From Ditylenchus dipsaci (lineage: Eukaryota > Nematoda > Chromadorea > Rhabditida > Anguinidae), in contig SADC01001374.1 of NCBI GenBank assembly GCA_004194705.1, positions 186,001 through 250,000 of the forward strand: a stretch of 64,000 nt of DNA, given 5' to 3'. The translations under genes were made by a program, and so were the position numbers. The notes below the pieces were generated by a model. That model ran no database searches. It was given only the letters and a program-made list of their open reading frames with translations, and was not told the origin of the DNA. Positions 22,858 through 34,560 of the stretch are shown piece by piece; within the stretch, counting starts at the first letter, position 1; each line of letters starts with the position of its first letter.

Positions 22858-23975
22858 TAGAGTTGGGCGACGGTAATATTACCGGTCATAATCTGGTAAT
22901 ATTACCAATCTAGATTATGACCGGATAATGAAAAATCGGTCATAATCTTTTTGGCTCTACTGGAGAATGGGTACCGATGTTTTGCCTTGGTCCTCTTGTT
23001 ATTTTTTTCTATTTTTTTGTTTCTTTTTCATTATATTTTCTGTTCGTCTTTTCTTCTCTATTATATCTTTTGATATACATTCTTTGATAATCTTTTATTT
23101 AGGTATGGTACGAACAGAAAAATATGATGAAAAAGAAACAAAACATAGAAAAAATAACAGGGGGGACCAAGGCGAAAAATCGGTACCCATTCTCAATTAG
23201 AGCCATCATTTTTAATAAGCAGGAAATTGTTGTGTCATTATTACATTTTACCTTGTAGGCACCACTTTTTCTTGGTTAATTGCTTGATAAATGAATTAGC
23301 TACAATGTCCACGCAAACTAAGCCAAGCAAACTATGTATGAAGTCGTATTTATGTAAATTTATGTAAATAAAGCTATCCATTTAGCAATGCACAGAATTT
23401 TCTTTAAAATACCAAAGCCGTCGCCGGCAATGATAATTTCACACGTTTAATGCGCGCGGGATAATTTTTTATTTAAAAATATTTAGGGTTCATTTTTTTA
23501 ATAAACTAAACTCAAAAAGACAACGCAGGGACTGGGAATCGGGAAATCGACTGACTAACAAAACTTGACCAGCCAGTGCTCCTTCACCATTACACTGCAA
23601 ATTAACTTGTTGATAAATACTTTTTTCTAGCGCAATTAATTTCATTTTGCAAACAATTGTCAATTCAAAAAAATAATGTCAAATATTTTCGGAATGAAAA
23701 TAGCGTCCGCGCGCACTCAAACGTGAAAACATTTACGGCGTTCACAGCATGCCAAAACATTTTATGCTGTCCACTACACATTGGCGATGTGTTTTTTTTT
23801 CGCTAAATATTCAAATTTTTAACGCTTATTTTCGATTTTTTACATTTTTCTGCAACCTTATGATTGATATGGTCCTGTGATATTATAAAAAGATTATGAC
23901 CAGAATATGACCGAAAAAAGATTATGACGGTAATATTACCGCGAAAGATTATGACTAGTAATTAACCCAACTCTA
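22858..23975. mobile_element. hAT-like foldback, TAGAGTTGGG ends
   Basis: TAGAGTTGGG at 22858 and CCCAACTCTA ending 23975 are inverted. Flanks GTTCAAAT and TTTCAAAT agree at seven of eight bases. The arms have repeated GGTCATAATCT and GGTAATATTACC palindromes. A second palindrome (about 22950-23216, GGAGAATGGGTACCGAT arms) is nested within. Confidence 0.65.
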
Positions 23976-24071
23976 TTTCAAATGGCTGTATGTGAAAACT
24001 CCCGACAAATGTGTGAAATTTCCGACTAATTAATTAATTTTCCCGGCAAATTCAAATTTGCCTAAAAGTAA

Positions 24072-25540
24072 TGAATAGTAAAGTAAAGAGGTTGTAAGTT
24101 GTTGTCCAAGGTTTGCCCTGGGAATCAGTACCAGAACAACCTACAGCCTCCCTTCCAGAGCTCACAGCATCAGAGGTACAATAAGGATGAGACTTTATTA
24201 ACGCTGACAGAATAATAGAAATGGACAGACTATTGGATTCTGTTGACTCTGGAGACTTGACTTCTGGAAGATCATCTTCTTGAGCGCTGGTGATCCCTTC
24301 CTGGCTCGGCTGAGCTGGCTTGGCGCTGGAGAGTAGGCACCAAACTGGAGAGCTTGACTTGAGACGAGGACTGGACTTGGCTCTGGATATCTTCCCACTT
24401 GATTGACGCTGGAGCAGGAGCTGTGCTTCTGGCATCGAACCGGATGACTTTCGCTGGAACTTGAGGCGAGGGCCTGGACTGGATGGATTCCCACAGGCTT
24501 GGCTTCTCTGGACGACCATTGACCCACCATTCACCGGCACTGGGAAAGACGTGACTGAGGCGTGGACGAAACCATGTGCGAGACTTGGCGGCTTGCGGAG
24601 GACGAGACCATCGGAGAATCAGCAGTGTGTTTCGGAACCTGGAAATTTACCCGGCCGTTAGGCACGGGCTCTGGATGAGACGCGACAGGGTATGGCGAAC
24701 TCGGGTAGACTGGAAGTTGGGGATGAACCTGTTTTACTGAAGTTCAGCACTGGAGAGGTTGAGACACTGGATTTTCTCGAGTCACGGTACCTCCGTTACT
24801 GGAGAGTTGAGCACTGGATTTCTCGGTCAGGTCTCCGTACGAGCCGGAAAGTCTGTTCCACATGTACCTATGGTGCTACCAGTAAAGTAAAGAGGTTGTA
24901 AGTTGTTGTCCAAGGTTTGCCCTGGGGAATCAGTACCAGAACAACCTACAGCCTTCCTTTCCAGAGCTCACAGCATCAGAGGTACAATAAGGATGAGACT
25001 TTATTAACGCTGACAGAATAATAGAAATGGACAGACATATGGATTCTGTTGACTCTGGAGACTTGACTTCTGGAAGATCATCTTCTTGAGCGCTGGTGAC
25101 CCTTCCTGGCTCGGCTGAGCTGGCTTGGCGCTGGAGAGTAGGCACCAAACTGGAGAGCTTGACTTGAGACCGAGGACTGGACTTGGCTCTGGATATCTTC
25201 CCACTGATTGACGCTGGAGCAGGAGCTGTGCTTCTGGCATCGAACCGGATGACTTTCGCTGGACTTGAGGCTGAGGGCTGGACTGGATGGATTCCCACAG
25301 GCTTGGCTTCTCTGGACGACCACTTGACCCACCATTCACCGGCACTGGGGAAAAGACGTGACTTGAGGCGCTGGACGAAACCATGTGCGAGACTTGGCGG
25401 CTTGCGGAGGACGAGACCATCGGAGAATCAGCAGTGTGTTTCGGAACCTGGAAATTACCCCGCCGTTAGGCACGGCTCTGGATGAGGACGCGCACAAGGC
25501 GTATCAACTCGGGTAGGACTGGAAGTTGGGGACGCTCTAG
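24072..25540. repeat. Direct tandem duplication, two units of about 810 bases
   Basis: Both units start AGTAAAGAGGTTGTAAGTTG, then TTGTCCAAGGTTTGCCCTGG, and proceed in parallel through TCACAGCATCAGAGGTACAA to TCGGAACCTGGAAATT. Scattered single-base indels separate the units. Minus-strand frames encode Ser/Pro-rich segments with no domain I know. The unit is rich in CTGGA repeats. Confidence 0.75.
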
Positions 25541-25882
25541 GAGTATCAACCTTAACATGACTGAAAGTAGGACTGGATCGAGTCTTAGACTCAAGACTGG
25601 ATGTTGAACTGGAGAAACCCTTTTAGGTTTTGCTCTGGAAGATCTAGTCTTAACCCTAGAAGAGTGACTAGAAGAAATAGTCTTATCGCTGGAAGAGATC
25701 ATATTAGTACTAGCAGACTTAGAACTAGTAGTAATAGAAGTAACACTGGAATGGCGTTTGCCAACGCTGGAATGAACAGACTTACGAGTTCGGGCTGGCG
25801 AGATAAAGCCCGAATTCTGATCATATAAAAGTTCACTGGCTTTCTTTCGCAGTAAAAAGAGCGTAGGCGAGCATAAGCGCAA
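25466..25882 (-). CDS. Ser/Arg-rich hypothetical frame inside the inverted element
   Basis: The frame has NSGFISPARTRKSVHSSVGK and Ser-rich SSKSASTNMISSSDKTISSS stretches with basic KTRSSRAKPKR. It looks like a disordered protein segment. I cannot assign a family, a start or a splice form. It may be part of a transposon-encoded or captured protein. Confidence 0.25.
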   Translation of the reverse strand: MRLCSPTLFLLRKKASELLYDQNSGFISPARTRKSVHSSVGKRHSSVTSITTSSKSASTNMISSSDKTISSSHSSRVKTRSSRAKPKRVSPVQHPVLSLRLDPVLLSVMLRLILLERPQLPVLPELIRLVRVLIQSRA

Positions 25883-26804
25883 ATAAATTCAGAAAAATAT
25901 ATAGACTGAATTTCTTGTGCACTGTTGCCCGTGTCTAATGTTTCTTTACGAGACAAATCAAGATTCAAATGAATCTTTTCTGGCGAGATTTCTCTGGAAA
26001 TATTCCCATATAGTTTCCTATAGGGAATTCGCTGGAATGCGGGAAAGACACTGGGCAATCCTTACAGAATTCTCCCGACAAATCTGTGAAAGTTCCGGCA
26101 AATACTTTAATTATAATGTTTAATTGGTTGTGTGTCGGCTGCCTTGTTTCTTGTTTCAAAAAAATACCTTGAAATGACTTAGGTAATTCTTTTAGAGATG
26201 CAATTCCAAGCTAAGCAACAAAAGAAGCGTGGTGTGGCGCGCGAATGGACAATTGCTCTAGCAAGGAAAATGTCGATGAATGGGTGACTGAAATGGAGGA
26301 AATTGGATAAAGTAAGCTGATTCATTGACTAATTTTCTGTTTTTATCATTTGCGAGCTCTCTTTGAAAATTATTCAAAGAATTAAAAAAACATCTTTCGG
26401 ATGATCGGAAATTTTCCGGGAAATTTCACAGATTTGTCGGGAAATTTCACAGATTTGTCGGGAAAATTCATTACTTTTAGGCAAATTTGAATTTGCCGGG
26501 AAAATTAATTAATTAGTCGGGAAATTTCAGACATTTGCCGGGAGTTTTCAATTTGATCCCAACGCAACATAGTGCGCGCAGCAGCCAGGACTGTCATATT
26601 GTTCATCCATTGAAATGTCTAAGCCTGCCTAAAGAGGATGAATAAGTCTATATAACTATTCTTTATTATATTTCACTGGATTGATCAACGCTTGTTCAAA
26701 AATTTCTCTCTCCTGCTGTTTGCAAACGTCGTCAACTACTGGCCAGGCAAAAGAACGAGCGATGCGAGTGTAAACAGGATTGCTAAAGCCAGCTATCCCA
26801 GCAG

Positions 26805-27055
26805 ATTTCAATTCATCGATTTAAATCGATTCAGCTGGCTGGATTAGTCAATTCATCCATTTGAATCGATCGAACTGGCTGGATTCATCAGTCTATCCAT
26901 TTGAATCGATTGAACTGGCTGGATTGGTCAATTTGTCCAGTTGAATCGTTTCTACTGGCTGGGTTAAACCATCGATACATTTGAATCGATCCAACTGGCT
27001 GGATTGGTCAATTCATTTATTTTGATCGATTTAACTGGCTTGATCTAATTTATTC
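26805..27055. repeat. Tandem array of about 40-base units
   Basis: About six units with the core TTGAATCGATCGAACTGGCTGG, diverging between units, run head to tail. The flanking region 27060-27380 is low in structure and has no clear gene. Confidence 0.8.
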
Positions 27056-27424
27056 GTCCAATGAACTTCTAACATTCTTCAAATGATCATCGAATCATTT
27101 GCCTTCCCTCTCCATCATCTAATCCATCTACCCATTTCATATCATCCACAGGCCTACAACTCTCTGCAATCCAATAATCAATCATACGCAACCCTTACAG
27201 TGCAACTCTTCACTATTAGAGTTCCAGTCATCGTTGGTCTTTCCAATCTGAATTGTTACAATCATCGGGCTCCACAATACAAGAAATGGGAGGAGAGAGT
27301 GTAGAAGAGTACGGGACGGGAACAAGGAGAAGAAATTGGATGCCCCGGCTGGCCCGCGAATGCGGGCCCGAAGACTAGTTTAGTACCACTAATTTTCCGT
27401 GAATTAAGATATTTGGTAGAACGA

Positions 27425-27650
27425 ACATCAACTGACCACCAATTCAACTGACCACCATCAACTGACCACCAATTCAACTGACCACCCGGTGGTCAGTTGA
27501 ATTGGCGGTCAGTTTATGGTGGTCAGTTGAATTGGTGGTCAGTTTATGGTGGTCAGTTGAATTGGTGGTCAGTTTATGGTGGTCAGTTGAATTGGTGGTC
27601 AGTTGAATTGGTGATCAGTTGAATTGGTGGTCAGTTGATGTTTTACCATT
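27425..27650. repeat. Foldback array of GGTCAGTTGAATTGGTG units
   Basis: The left arm reads CAACTGACCACCAATT and the right arm carries at least six inverted GGTCAGTTGAATTGGTGG units. TTTAGTAC occurs on both sides (27379-27386 and 27648-27655), which could be an 8-bp TSD if extra bases were lost or gained at the left border. A diverged array is at 37840-37925. Confidence 0.6.
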
Positions 27651-28377
27651 TAGTACGGGTCCTTAGCTAACAAACGATACAAAAATATTTACAAAAGAAA
27701 ACAAAATCATTGAGCGAAAGGAAGCTGAAGTTAGTGTGGGGCAAATTGTGAGGTATGACTTTTGGAAAAACTGGCGTGTTCAACTATTTTAAGAAAACCT
27801 TCGATGCTGTGAGCCATAAATCTCTTGAAAATCGTGAGTGCAATCAGTACAACATAAACTGAACTATTAAATAGAAACGACATTAAATAGAAATGGCAAA
27901 TCCACCCACAAATCTTTATTCTCACTAACAACTTCAACACCGTAAACGACAAATAATTCAAAGTTTTCTGTGATTTGGTCCGCCAACCAATGCCTTGGAT
28001 ATATACCTTTGTTATTTTTTCTGAACTGCCCCTCTGGCCCCGATTGATGTCGTTCCTTCGCTTCGGAAACATTGACCCGGGATCCTCCCTATAAAAATAG
28101 ATAAATTTTTAATTTATCGTTTCCGAAAGCAGCAGCATTACGAAGATTTAAATTAGCGGGGACACTTCTTTACCGAGAAATCTAATAAACTTCCAATATT
28201 TTCCACGTCAAATTTTATCAAACACCGCCACAGCATTCCATCGGTTGATTGGCAACCCGCATATCACATGAAATACAAAATGTAAATCCAAAAAGTGTCC
28301 CTCTCCAGTTCGAATTTCGAAAACGGTGCGCATGAAAAGCGTGTGACTAAAAATTTGTTGATGCATGACAATGGATA

Positions 28378-28612
28378 AGTGTTAGTGGTTGTTAGCCCAA
28401 AATATTGCGCACGTTAGACCCCACAACGTAAACACGCTAGTTATTTTGCCTATTTAGTCGAATATTAAAAGTTATTCGACCTTTTGACGCCATATTCGAA
28501 ATAAGCGACTCAAATCACCTCTACGTATTGTTCAAATAAAGAATAAAAGAGCATATAACAAGTGGGGTCTACATGCGCAATATTTCAGGCCAATAAGCAC
28601 TATCACTTTTCC
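28378..28612. mobile_element. Hairpin MITE with AATATTGCGCA arms
   Basis: AAGTGTTAGTGG and AGCCCAAAATATTGCGCACG with GACCCCAC at the left face GTGGGGTCTACATGCGCAAT and GGCCAATAAGCACT at the right. No ORF. It lies downstream of the unknown multi-exon gene. Confidence 0.6.
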
Positions 28613-28952
28613 ACTGCACCATGCATCAACAATTATTTACACAACTTTCCCACTGCCTCTAAAGTAACGTCCTTTCTTACCATTTATGATATGCCATACC
28701 AACGGAAAATGAGGGTTTAAGCCATTCCAGTTCTTCGAGAAGTCATTAGAAAATCGAGGAGCCATAAACAGCGACCTTCGCGCCAGAGACGTATAATTGA
28801 ACACTTTGCTGCTACTAAAAAAAAATTTTTAAGGAATACTTTTTACATCAGATTAACTTTTTGACACCAAAATTCAAATCTGATGCAAAAGTCTGATGCA
28901 AATAACCAAGCAGCTAAATAGCCGTGTAACGATAATCCTCTAAGCCTCCGAC

Positions 28953-29124
28953 TTACTTATCAAATTCGATTTCATCGGAGGGAATTTCTGACGGGCTTAC
29001 TTCAGAACCAGCTTCTTTCAAAATCGTCATCGAATTGCCTTCTGGATACATCAGATATTCACCAGCTTCCAAAGCATCAAGAGCGTCCAATAGCACACAC
29101 ATTCGAGCTGTCCTTGACTCAAGT
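28953..29124 (-). CDS. Last exon of the unrecognised gene
   Basis: After TTTTTTCAG it completes a split Leu codon and reads LESRTARMCVLLDALDALEA, then EGNSMTILKEAG and an acidic end SEIPSDEIEFDK with a stop. The preceding exon (29355-29180) gives ELWNLVTGIVKDSVEQ. Confidence 0.65.
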
Positions 29125-32100
29125 CTGAAAATTTTTTGAATTACAAGCATACGAAAAACTTAAGAAATTATAGACATACAGATGTTTTAACTCAGGTGAC
29201 AGATTGCAGGTTCGCTGGTTCCCAGAGATCCTCTTAATTTGTAGGCAATGCCCTATTCTTGGATACATGTGCAAATTGCACTGCTCAACTGAATCTTTCA
29301 CAATTCCCGTTACTAAGTTCCACAATTCTTCTTCAAGATGCAGCTTCTGAAAACACTGAAAGTGAAGAATAATAGCGAAAATTGTAAACTTTACATCTGA
29401 ACCAATTTCCGGTATGTACCTAAAATTACTGGTAATTTTTTGGATATTAGCGCAAACAAACTTACTCTGGTTTTACAGTCACAGATACTGCGACCCCATT
29501 TTGATCAACCCCTGGAAATAAATTTTGACTGAATCTATAAAACATAATTCGACCACGCTCAAATAATTAAAGCTGCCCTAAAGAAAAAGTTAAAAACTGT
29601 CAAGAAAATATTACAAGACAACAAAATATTTAAGTACAGTTGAACTTCCATATAACGCCGCCCCGATATAACGTTACCGAAAAATGAACCAATTTGGTCA
29701 GTTTTGACTAAATTTAGTCAAGTGAACCGCGATATAAAACCACCCAAATAGCGTTCCCCAGGGGTCGCGTTACATCGAAGTTAGACTGTATGTAAATTGG
29801 GTTTCCTCGGAACGATTAATTACATTAGTGGGAGTTCATATACCGGAAACTTCGGGTATATTGGATAATCCAATAAAAGCTTTATGAAACACAAATAAAA
29901 CCATGGTGAGTTCAGAAAAAATGCATTATTACCGTGATTTGATGTTCTCACTAGTACTTCATGTTTTCCTTCATTATCAAATTTCATCACAGAGTATCGT
30001 TTCGTTCTGGATGAGCTTGTACTATCTACTTTTTCCTCGGCAATATTCACAAAACTTTGAGGATGCCCTAAAAAAATAAACGAGATTAAAACAAAACTTG
30101 AAAAAAACCTCCTGCATTCCCTGAAAATGTTGACCGCATCTGTGCGCTGAGACCCATAGAATCGAGAATACCCCCAAGTATATCATTCACTTCAACTTTA
30201 GGCTGCAACTTATCGAACTTGGGAACTGATGGAGCACTGAAAGCAAATAGGTTGAATTTGTTTACAAATTAAAATTTATTGTTAAAATCTAGATTTGAAG
30301 ACTCGGTGACACGACCATTGGATGGCTTGAGAACTCGGTATTTTCTGCTATTTGCAAGGAACACCCTTCATCATCAGATACTAAATAAAGCATTATGTTT
30401 AGAAAAAAATAAAAGACACTTATAATCATAGTGACCGCGCGTCCTTTGCCCTCCGGCGGGCCCGTCCGGACGGTCTAGCAATTGGCCCAACAATCTGGAC
30501 AGCCTACATAATAGAACATGAACTACATTGTTTCAATGCAAAAACACAGCGGCCGTTCATGCCCGTCCACTTTTTCAATCGACCGGCCGCCACCATCCTA
30601 AAAATTGTCATTTTTCAGAAAAACGTCTTTTGAGGACGATGGTGACCGGTCGATTGAAAAAGGTGGACGGCCGCTGTGTTCTTACATTAAAATATGGCCA
30701 TTCATGTTTTAGAAAGTAGACCGTCCAGATTTGTTGGGCCAATTGCTAGACGGTCCGGACGGGACGGGCCCGGAGGACGGTGCGGTCACTGTGTATATAG
30801 CGGTCACACCGAAAACTTTCCCCATCTTAAACAATAAATCCAAACCGACCTTCCATTTCATTGATCTTCTTCGCTGGCTCATCTGAGGTTCCATCTTTAT
30901 ATCAGCGACTCCTGCTGGCTCCTTATTCTCTTCACTTTTAACTGCAGGCTCACATTTCATATGCAGCATCTCACGTAGAGTTGCCTTGGAAGTCCGCAAT
31001 TTACTCGAATTGGGCACAAATTTGCTTCTTAGTTCACACTTTGCAGCCCACTTGATAAATTGACGAGTAAGGTAAAGAATTTCAAGTTGAGAGGCTAGTA
31101 CTGGCTTAGAAACAATAACCACACGCTGGATTGAGCCTGAAACATCCCGTCTTACCAAACAATGACATCAGACAATGACATCTTAAGAGATTACCTTGTT
31201 TTACTCGCTGCACCACTGAGACACGATTAGCAAAAGTTTGATTCCTGTTAGGCCATTTGTTGGACATTAAATGACGCACAGTGCTTCCATCCATAAGGTA
31301 CTCTATTCCCCTTTCCATAGCATATTCCATCGCCTTTTCATCCCTATCAATCGAAATCTATAAAAAAAATAACTCAGAAGAGCTCATAAACCAATTTCAT
31401 ACCTTTACAGCTGGCTCTAGGGCAAAGTGTTGTTCGATAACGCTGGATTCATATTGTACTGAAATCAAATATCTTGGATTATCACCAATTAAAGACTTCT
31501 CCGGTGAAACTATGTTTAGAAGCAATTATAACGGTTAAAACTGACTTCGCATTTTCGCCTGACCTGAATTTAATTTTATCATAAACTTTAAGTGGAGAGT
31601 CTTTCAAACTCAACCTACATCTGGGATATGAATTCGAAGCTGTTTTCCAGGTTGCAAAACTTCAGCGACTCCTAACCGGAAATTCGGAATTGTCATTTGA
31701 TCATTTCGATGGTAAAGTCTGGGCCACTCAACGCTTTTAACCTTCCCGCAAAAATTAGTAGCTCCAGCACCATCTTGTATTTCGCATACTCTCTTGACTG
31801 AAATGAGGTAAAGAAAAGAACGGACGGTTACACATAGACAAAAATTGATTACAGTGAAGAAGTCCACGGATCCCATTGCTTGATAGCGAAACGGAGATTT
31901 CTAAAATATTACAACTTCCAAGAATTTGCACTTCCAGTAACAAAAAGCTACCTTCCAATGTCTTACTGCCTCAAAAGCAGCTTTATTGAACTTCTCTCTT
32001 TCTTCCTTGAGCCGGTCGTCCATTGCCTATAAAAGTTAAAGATTAGCAGAAAAATCATCGAGGAGAAACCAATACAACTTACTTCAATTTCCAATTTATT

Positions 32101-32792
32101 CATTTCAAAACGAAAATTAGGAACAGTTGACAAGAAGTTTGAAATAATGGCAACGTATCGACGATGATCTACTGGCAAAAGCGATGAATAGCACCGCGCG
32201 GAAGACTCAGCGCACCTACATTCGGCACCCAAGGCATCTGGTCAAGCGAAATCTGAAAATACAAGTCGTAAAATAAAGATAAAGATACGCAAGGGGACTA
32301 CATTTACTCTATCCCCTTCACCGATTTTGGGCTTTCTCTTCTGTTCAACTAGTCTCATTGCTGCTTCCTTCCTACAAAGTCCGCGAATTATTGAAAAGTA
32401 CCGTAAGATCTAATATATAATATACTTGTCTAGACCTTCCATCCGAACCAAATCTCGCACAATAAGTTTGTCATACGCCCGTTTTTTTGAACTCAGAAGA
32501 GTCATCTGAATCGGTTCTCCGCTTCCTTTCGTTTGGCTTCACCTGAGCATTACTTGCAGGCGCTAAAGCAAGTCTCACATCGACCGGTTTGACAGAATGA
32601 TCTTCTGAAAACTGCGTGAACTAAAATATGAGGACAAAATTAACTTTAAAAAATACCGTTATTGATAGTCGAATTGCGCTTTTTAATGCGAAGACACGTT
32701 GGGCAGCCTAACATTTCATGCTCCAATATCTCTTGAAAATCTGACATTTGAGCCAGCTCATAACATTTCGTTGGCTCTTCTTTGTTTTCCAT
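28953..32792 (-). CDS. Unrecognised multi-exon gene, about 17 exons
   Basis: Exons, right to left: 32792-32657, 32604-32426, 32371-32302, 32252-32083, 32026-31952, 31900-31615, 31558-31486, 31458-31403, 31357-31195, 31136-30850, about 30380-30290, 30236-30109, 30067-29933, 29511-29466, 29419-29395, 29355-29180 and 29124-28953 (stop). The start MENKEEPTKCYELAQ is an assumption. Notable parts are CPTCLRIKKR, a basic RKRRTDSDDSSEF run, a charged helix (DDRLKEEREKFNKAAFEAVR), MEYAMERGIEYLMDGSTVRH, and sumoylation-like VKSEE and IKMEP. I recognise no family. Most junctions are in phase. Exceptions are an A7 run near 32486, exon 4, the 31486/31458 junction and the exon around 30380. Introns are mostly 40-60 bases; a hAT-like MITE sits in one. 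Confidence 0.7.
29636..29788. mobile_element. pogo-like MITE, CAGTTGAACTTCC ends, TA flanks
   Basis: TACAGTTGAACTTCCATATA and GAAGTTAGACTGTA are inverted with TA at both borders. Internal GATATAACG motifs are typical of pogo/Tigger-derived MITEs. It sits in an intron of the unrecognised gene. Confidence 0.7.
30427..30793. mobile_element. GC-rich foldback, CATAGTGACCGC ends
   Basis: CATAGTGACCGCGCGTCC at the left faces GGTGCGGTCACTGTG at the right. CGTCCGGACGGTCTAGCAAT and ACCGGCCGCCACCATC are inverted inside. It shares ends with 11906-13542, so it is probably a non-autonomous relative. The TSD is not readable. It interrupts an intron of the unrecognised gene. Confidence 0.7.
30850..31136 (-). 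CDS. Exon 10 of the unrecognised gene
   Basis: Joined in phase to the preceding exon (VQRVKQ|GSIQRVVIVSKP). It encodes QLEILYLTRQFIKWAAKCEL, then a basic, probably disordered segment with two sumoylation-like motifs and QMSQRRRSMKWK. The donor is AAG|GTCGGT, or the frame may extend further. Confidence 0.65.
31615..31900 (-). CDS. Exon 6 of the unrecognised gene
   Basis: Starts after TATTTTAG with KSPFRYQAMGSVDFF and stays open through VKRVCEIQDGAGATNF and NFRLGVAEVLQPGKQLRIHI. An internal GTAATC...TTTCAG could be mistaken for an intron, but the frame is open through it and splicing would break the frame. The last part looks like beta strands. Confidence 0.65.
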
Positions 32793-32950
32793 TGACGAAA
32801 TTTGGCTTTCTACAAATTAGTTTCAGATCACGAGATTAAACTGATGATAAACGAAAGAAATGATCTGATCAAAAGTCGGGTTTTTAGATGCAGGCTGAAG
32901 TATTTTTCTATGTTAACCTTTCTATGTCTAAAATTGTAATGCTTACGTAC

Positions 32951-33285
32951 GGTGCAGGATCAAAATACCCAAAGACAAAATACCCAATTACAAAATACCC
33001 AAGGACAAAATACCCAAAATACAAAATACCCAATGGTCAAAATACCCAAAGACAAAATACCCAAATACCTAAAATACCCAAGAGTGGTCTTTTAGTGGGC
33101 TTTTGACGTCCTATTAATATGATAATAGCAGATGGTGCATATTATCATAATAATATTATGATAATAGCGTTTAGTGAACATTATCTGCACAATATGTATA
33201 TTGGGTATTTTGACCAGTGGGTATTTTGTACTTTGGGTATTTTGTCCCTGGGTATTTTGTCTTTGGGTATTATGTTCCTGCACCC
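32951..33285. mobile_element. Foldback of AAAATACCCAAAGAC units with 8-bp TSD
   Basis: GGTGCAGGATCAAAATACCC at the left is inverted at the right (GGGTATTATGTTCCTGCACC). TTACGTAC flanks it exactly (32943-32950 and 33286-33293). Both arms are 15-base unit arrays. The loop 33080-33200 is AT-rich. Confidence 0.8.
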
Positions 33286-33436
33286 TTACGTACTGTAATT
33301 TCAAGATTATGCTCTAAAGCTGCATTATCTATGGCATTGTAAGTTTTGCAATATCATTTTATGTTCGAAAAGTGATATTGGAAATCAAGACATGCCATTA
33401 AAGCTATCGATTATTGTAGCACTATATAATGGTGCG

Positions 33437-33770
33437 TAGTCGTTTGAGTTATGGCGTGCAAAAGGGCACAAAGTAACTCAAACGACTTATTATGGACGTT
33501 TGAGTTACTTTGTGCCCTTTCACACAAAGTAACTCAAACGTCTTAAAATTTATTGTTGCGATATTTGTTTGTTTTTGATTTCTTTTTCTCTTTCGTTACT
33601 CTTTGCAAATGTCTATGTCCTCTCCAGACAAAAAAACAAACAAATATCGCAAAAATAAATTTTAAGACGTTTCAGTTACTCTGTGCAAAAGGGCACAAAG
33701 TAACTCAAACGTCCATAATAAGTCGTTTGAGTTACTTTGTGCCCTTTTGCACGCCATAACTCAAACGCCC
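33437..33770. repeat. Foldback of GTTTGAGTTACTTTGTGCCC units
   Basis: CGTTTGAGTTATGGCGTGCA at the left is inverted at the right. Inside are repeated, partly self-complementary copies of AAAGTAACTCAAACG. The outer arms extend through ATATTTGTTTGTTTTT. No TSD could be read. Confidence 0.7.
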
Positions 33771-33854
33771 CTATGCCCTATATAATTAGTGTAGTGATAG
33801 TAGTGCCCTGCTATCGTGATCGATTCAACAATATTGAGGACTTTCTATTAGAGA

Positions 33855-34020
33855 ATCGGGCGCTGCGATACATCGCAGCGCAACATCGCAGCGTACGCAG
33901 CAAATTTGGGCCAAAAATATCGCAGCGCAACAGCGTACGCAAATTTTTGGAAACAGCGCATATAGCAGCGCAACCACGGATGGCCGAAAAACATCGCAGC
34001 GCAACATCGCAAAAAGGCAA
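33855..34020. repeat. Short array of ATCGCAGCGCAAC units
   Basis: About eight imperfect copies of CATCGCAGCGCAACA and GCGTACGCA occur in one block. Both-strand open frames across it are repeat artefacts. Confidence 0.65.
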
Positions 34021-34060
34021 AACCGATACTCTACTTTCTATGGCATTGTAAGGGCTCTAG

Positions 34061-34480
34061 TAAGGTTGTCGAGTCGAGTACTCGAAATCGCGTAATTTCG
34101 AGTAATATTCGAAATTTTTCGAGTTTCGAGTCGAGTACTCGAAAATTTCGAGTGTCGAGCACCGAGACAAGTACTCAAAAATTTTGAGTTTTGAATTATC
34201 GAATTTAATAATAAAAAATGTGCTCGAGGACCAAATTTTTTCTTTTTTTGTGGCTTCATTATGCCTTACCAACTTCAAATGATTAAATTTTTAACCAAAA
34301 TTTTGACAAAAATTCTACTCAAAATCGAGTAATTTCGATTATTATTCGAAATTTTTCGAATATCGAGTCGAGTACTCGAAAGTTTCGAGTCTCGAATATC
34401 AAGTCGAGTACTCGAAAATTTCGAGTTTTGATAAGATTTCGAGTCGAATACTCGAAAGTTTCGAGTACTCGACAACCCTA
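34061..34480. mobile_element. Foldback of TCGAGTACTCGAAA units with 8-bp TSD
   Basis: TAAGGTTGTCGAGTCGAGTA at the left faces GAGTACTCGACAACCCTA at the right. GGCTCTAG flanks both ends exactly (34053-34060, 34481-34488). The arms are arrays of GAGTACTCGAAA and TTTCGAGT. The TAGGGTTG-like ends are typical of hAT. Confidence 0.85.
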
Positions 34481-34484
34481 GGCT

Positions 34485-34560
34485 CTAGGTAAATTGAACC
34501 TATACAAATTGAACCCCGGTAAATTGACCCTCCGGTAAATTGAACCTCCAAATTTGTCTT
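34485..34560. repeat. Short GGTAAATTGAACC array
   Basis: Four to five imperfect GGTAAATTGAACC units lie between the TSD of the previous foldback and the structured segment that follows. Confidence 0.5.

Larger units (their letters stand above)
23997..26551. mobile_element. 2.5-kb inverted-repeat element with duplicated interior
   Basis: About 80 bases from GTGAAAACTCCCGACAAATG to GCCTAAAAGTAATGA at the left are inverted at 26469-26551. The interior contains a direct duplication of about 810 bases (starting near 24072 and 24882). The terminal unit CCCGACAAATCTGTGAAA is repeated further inside (26063-26100, 26405-26470). I could not read a TSD. Interior frames are Ser- and Arg-rich and unassigned. 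Confidence 0.65.

Noticed and set aside
31800..31855. Intron inside exon 6 of the unrecognised gene (GTAATC...TTTCAG)
   Set aside because: The frame is open through it and removing it would shift the following well-supported coding sequence out of frame.
32951..33285. CRISPR-like array of regularly spaced short repeats
   Set aside because: Units are contiguous without unique spacers, are inverted between two arms, and are bordered by an 8-bp target duplication.
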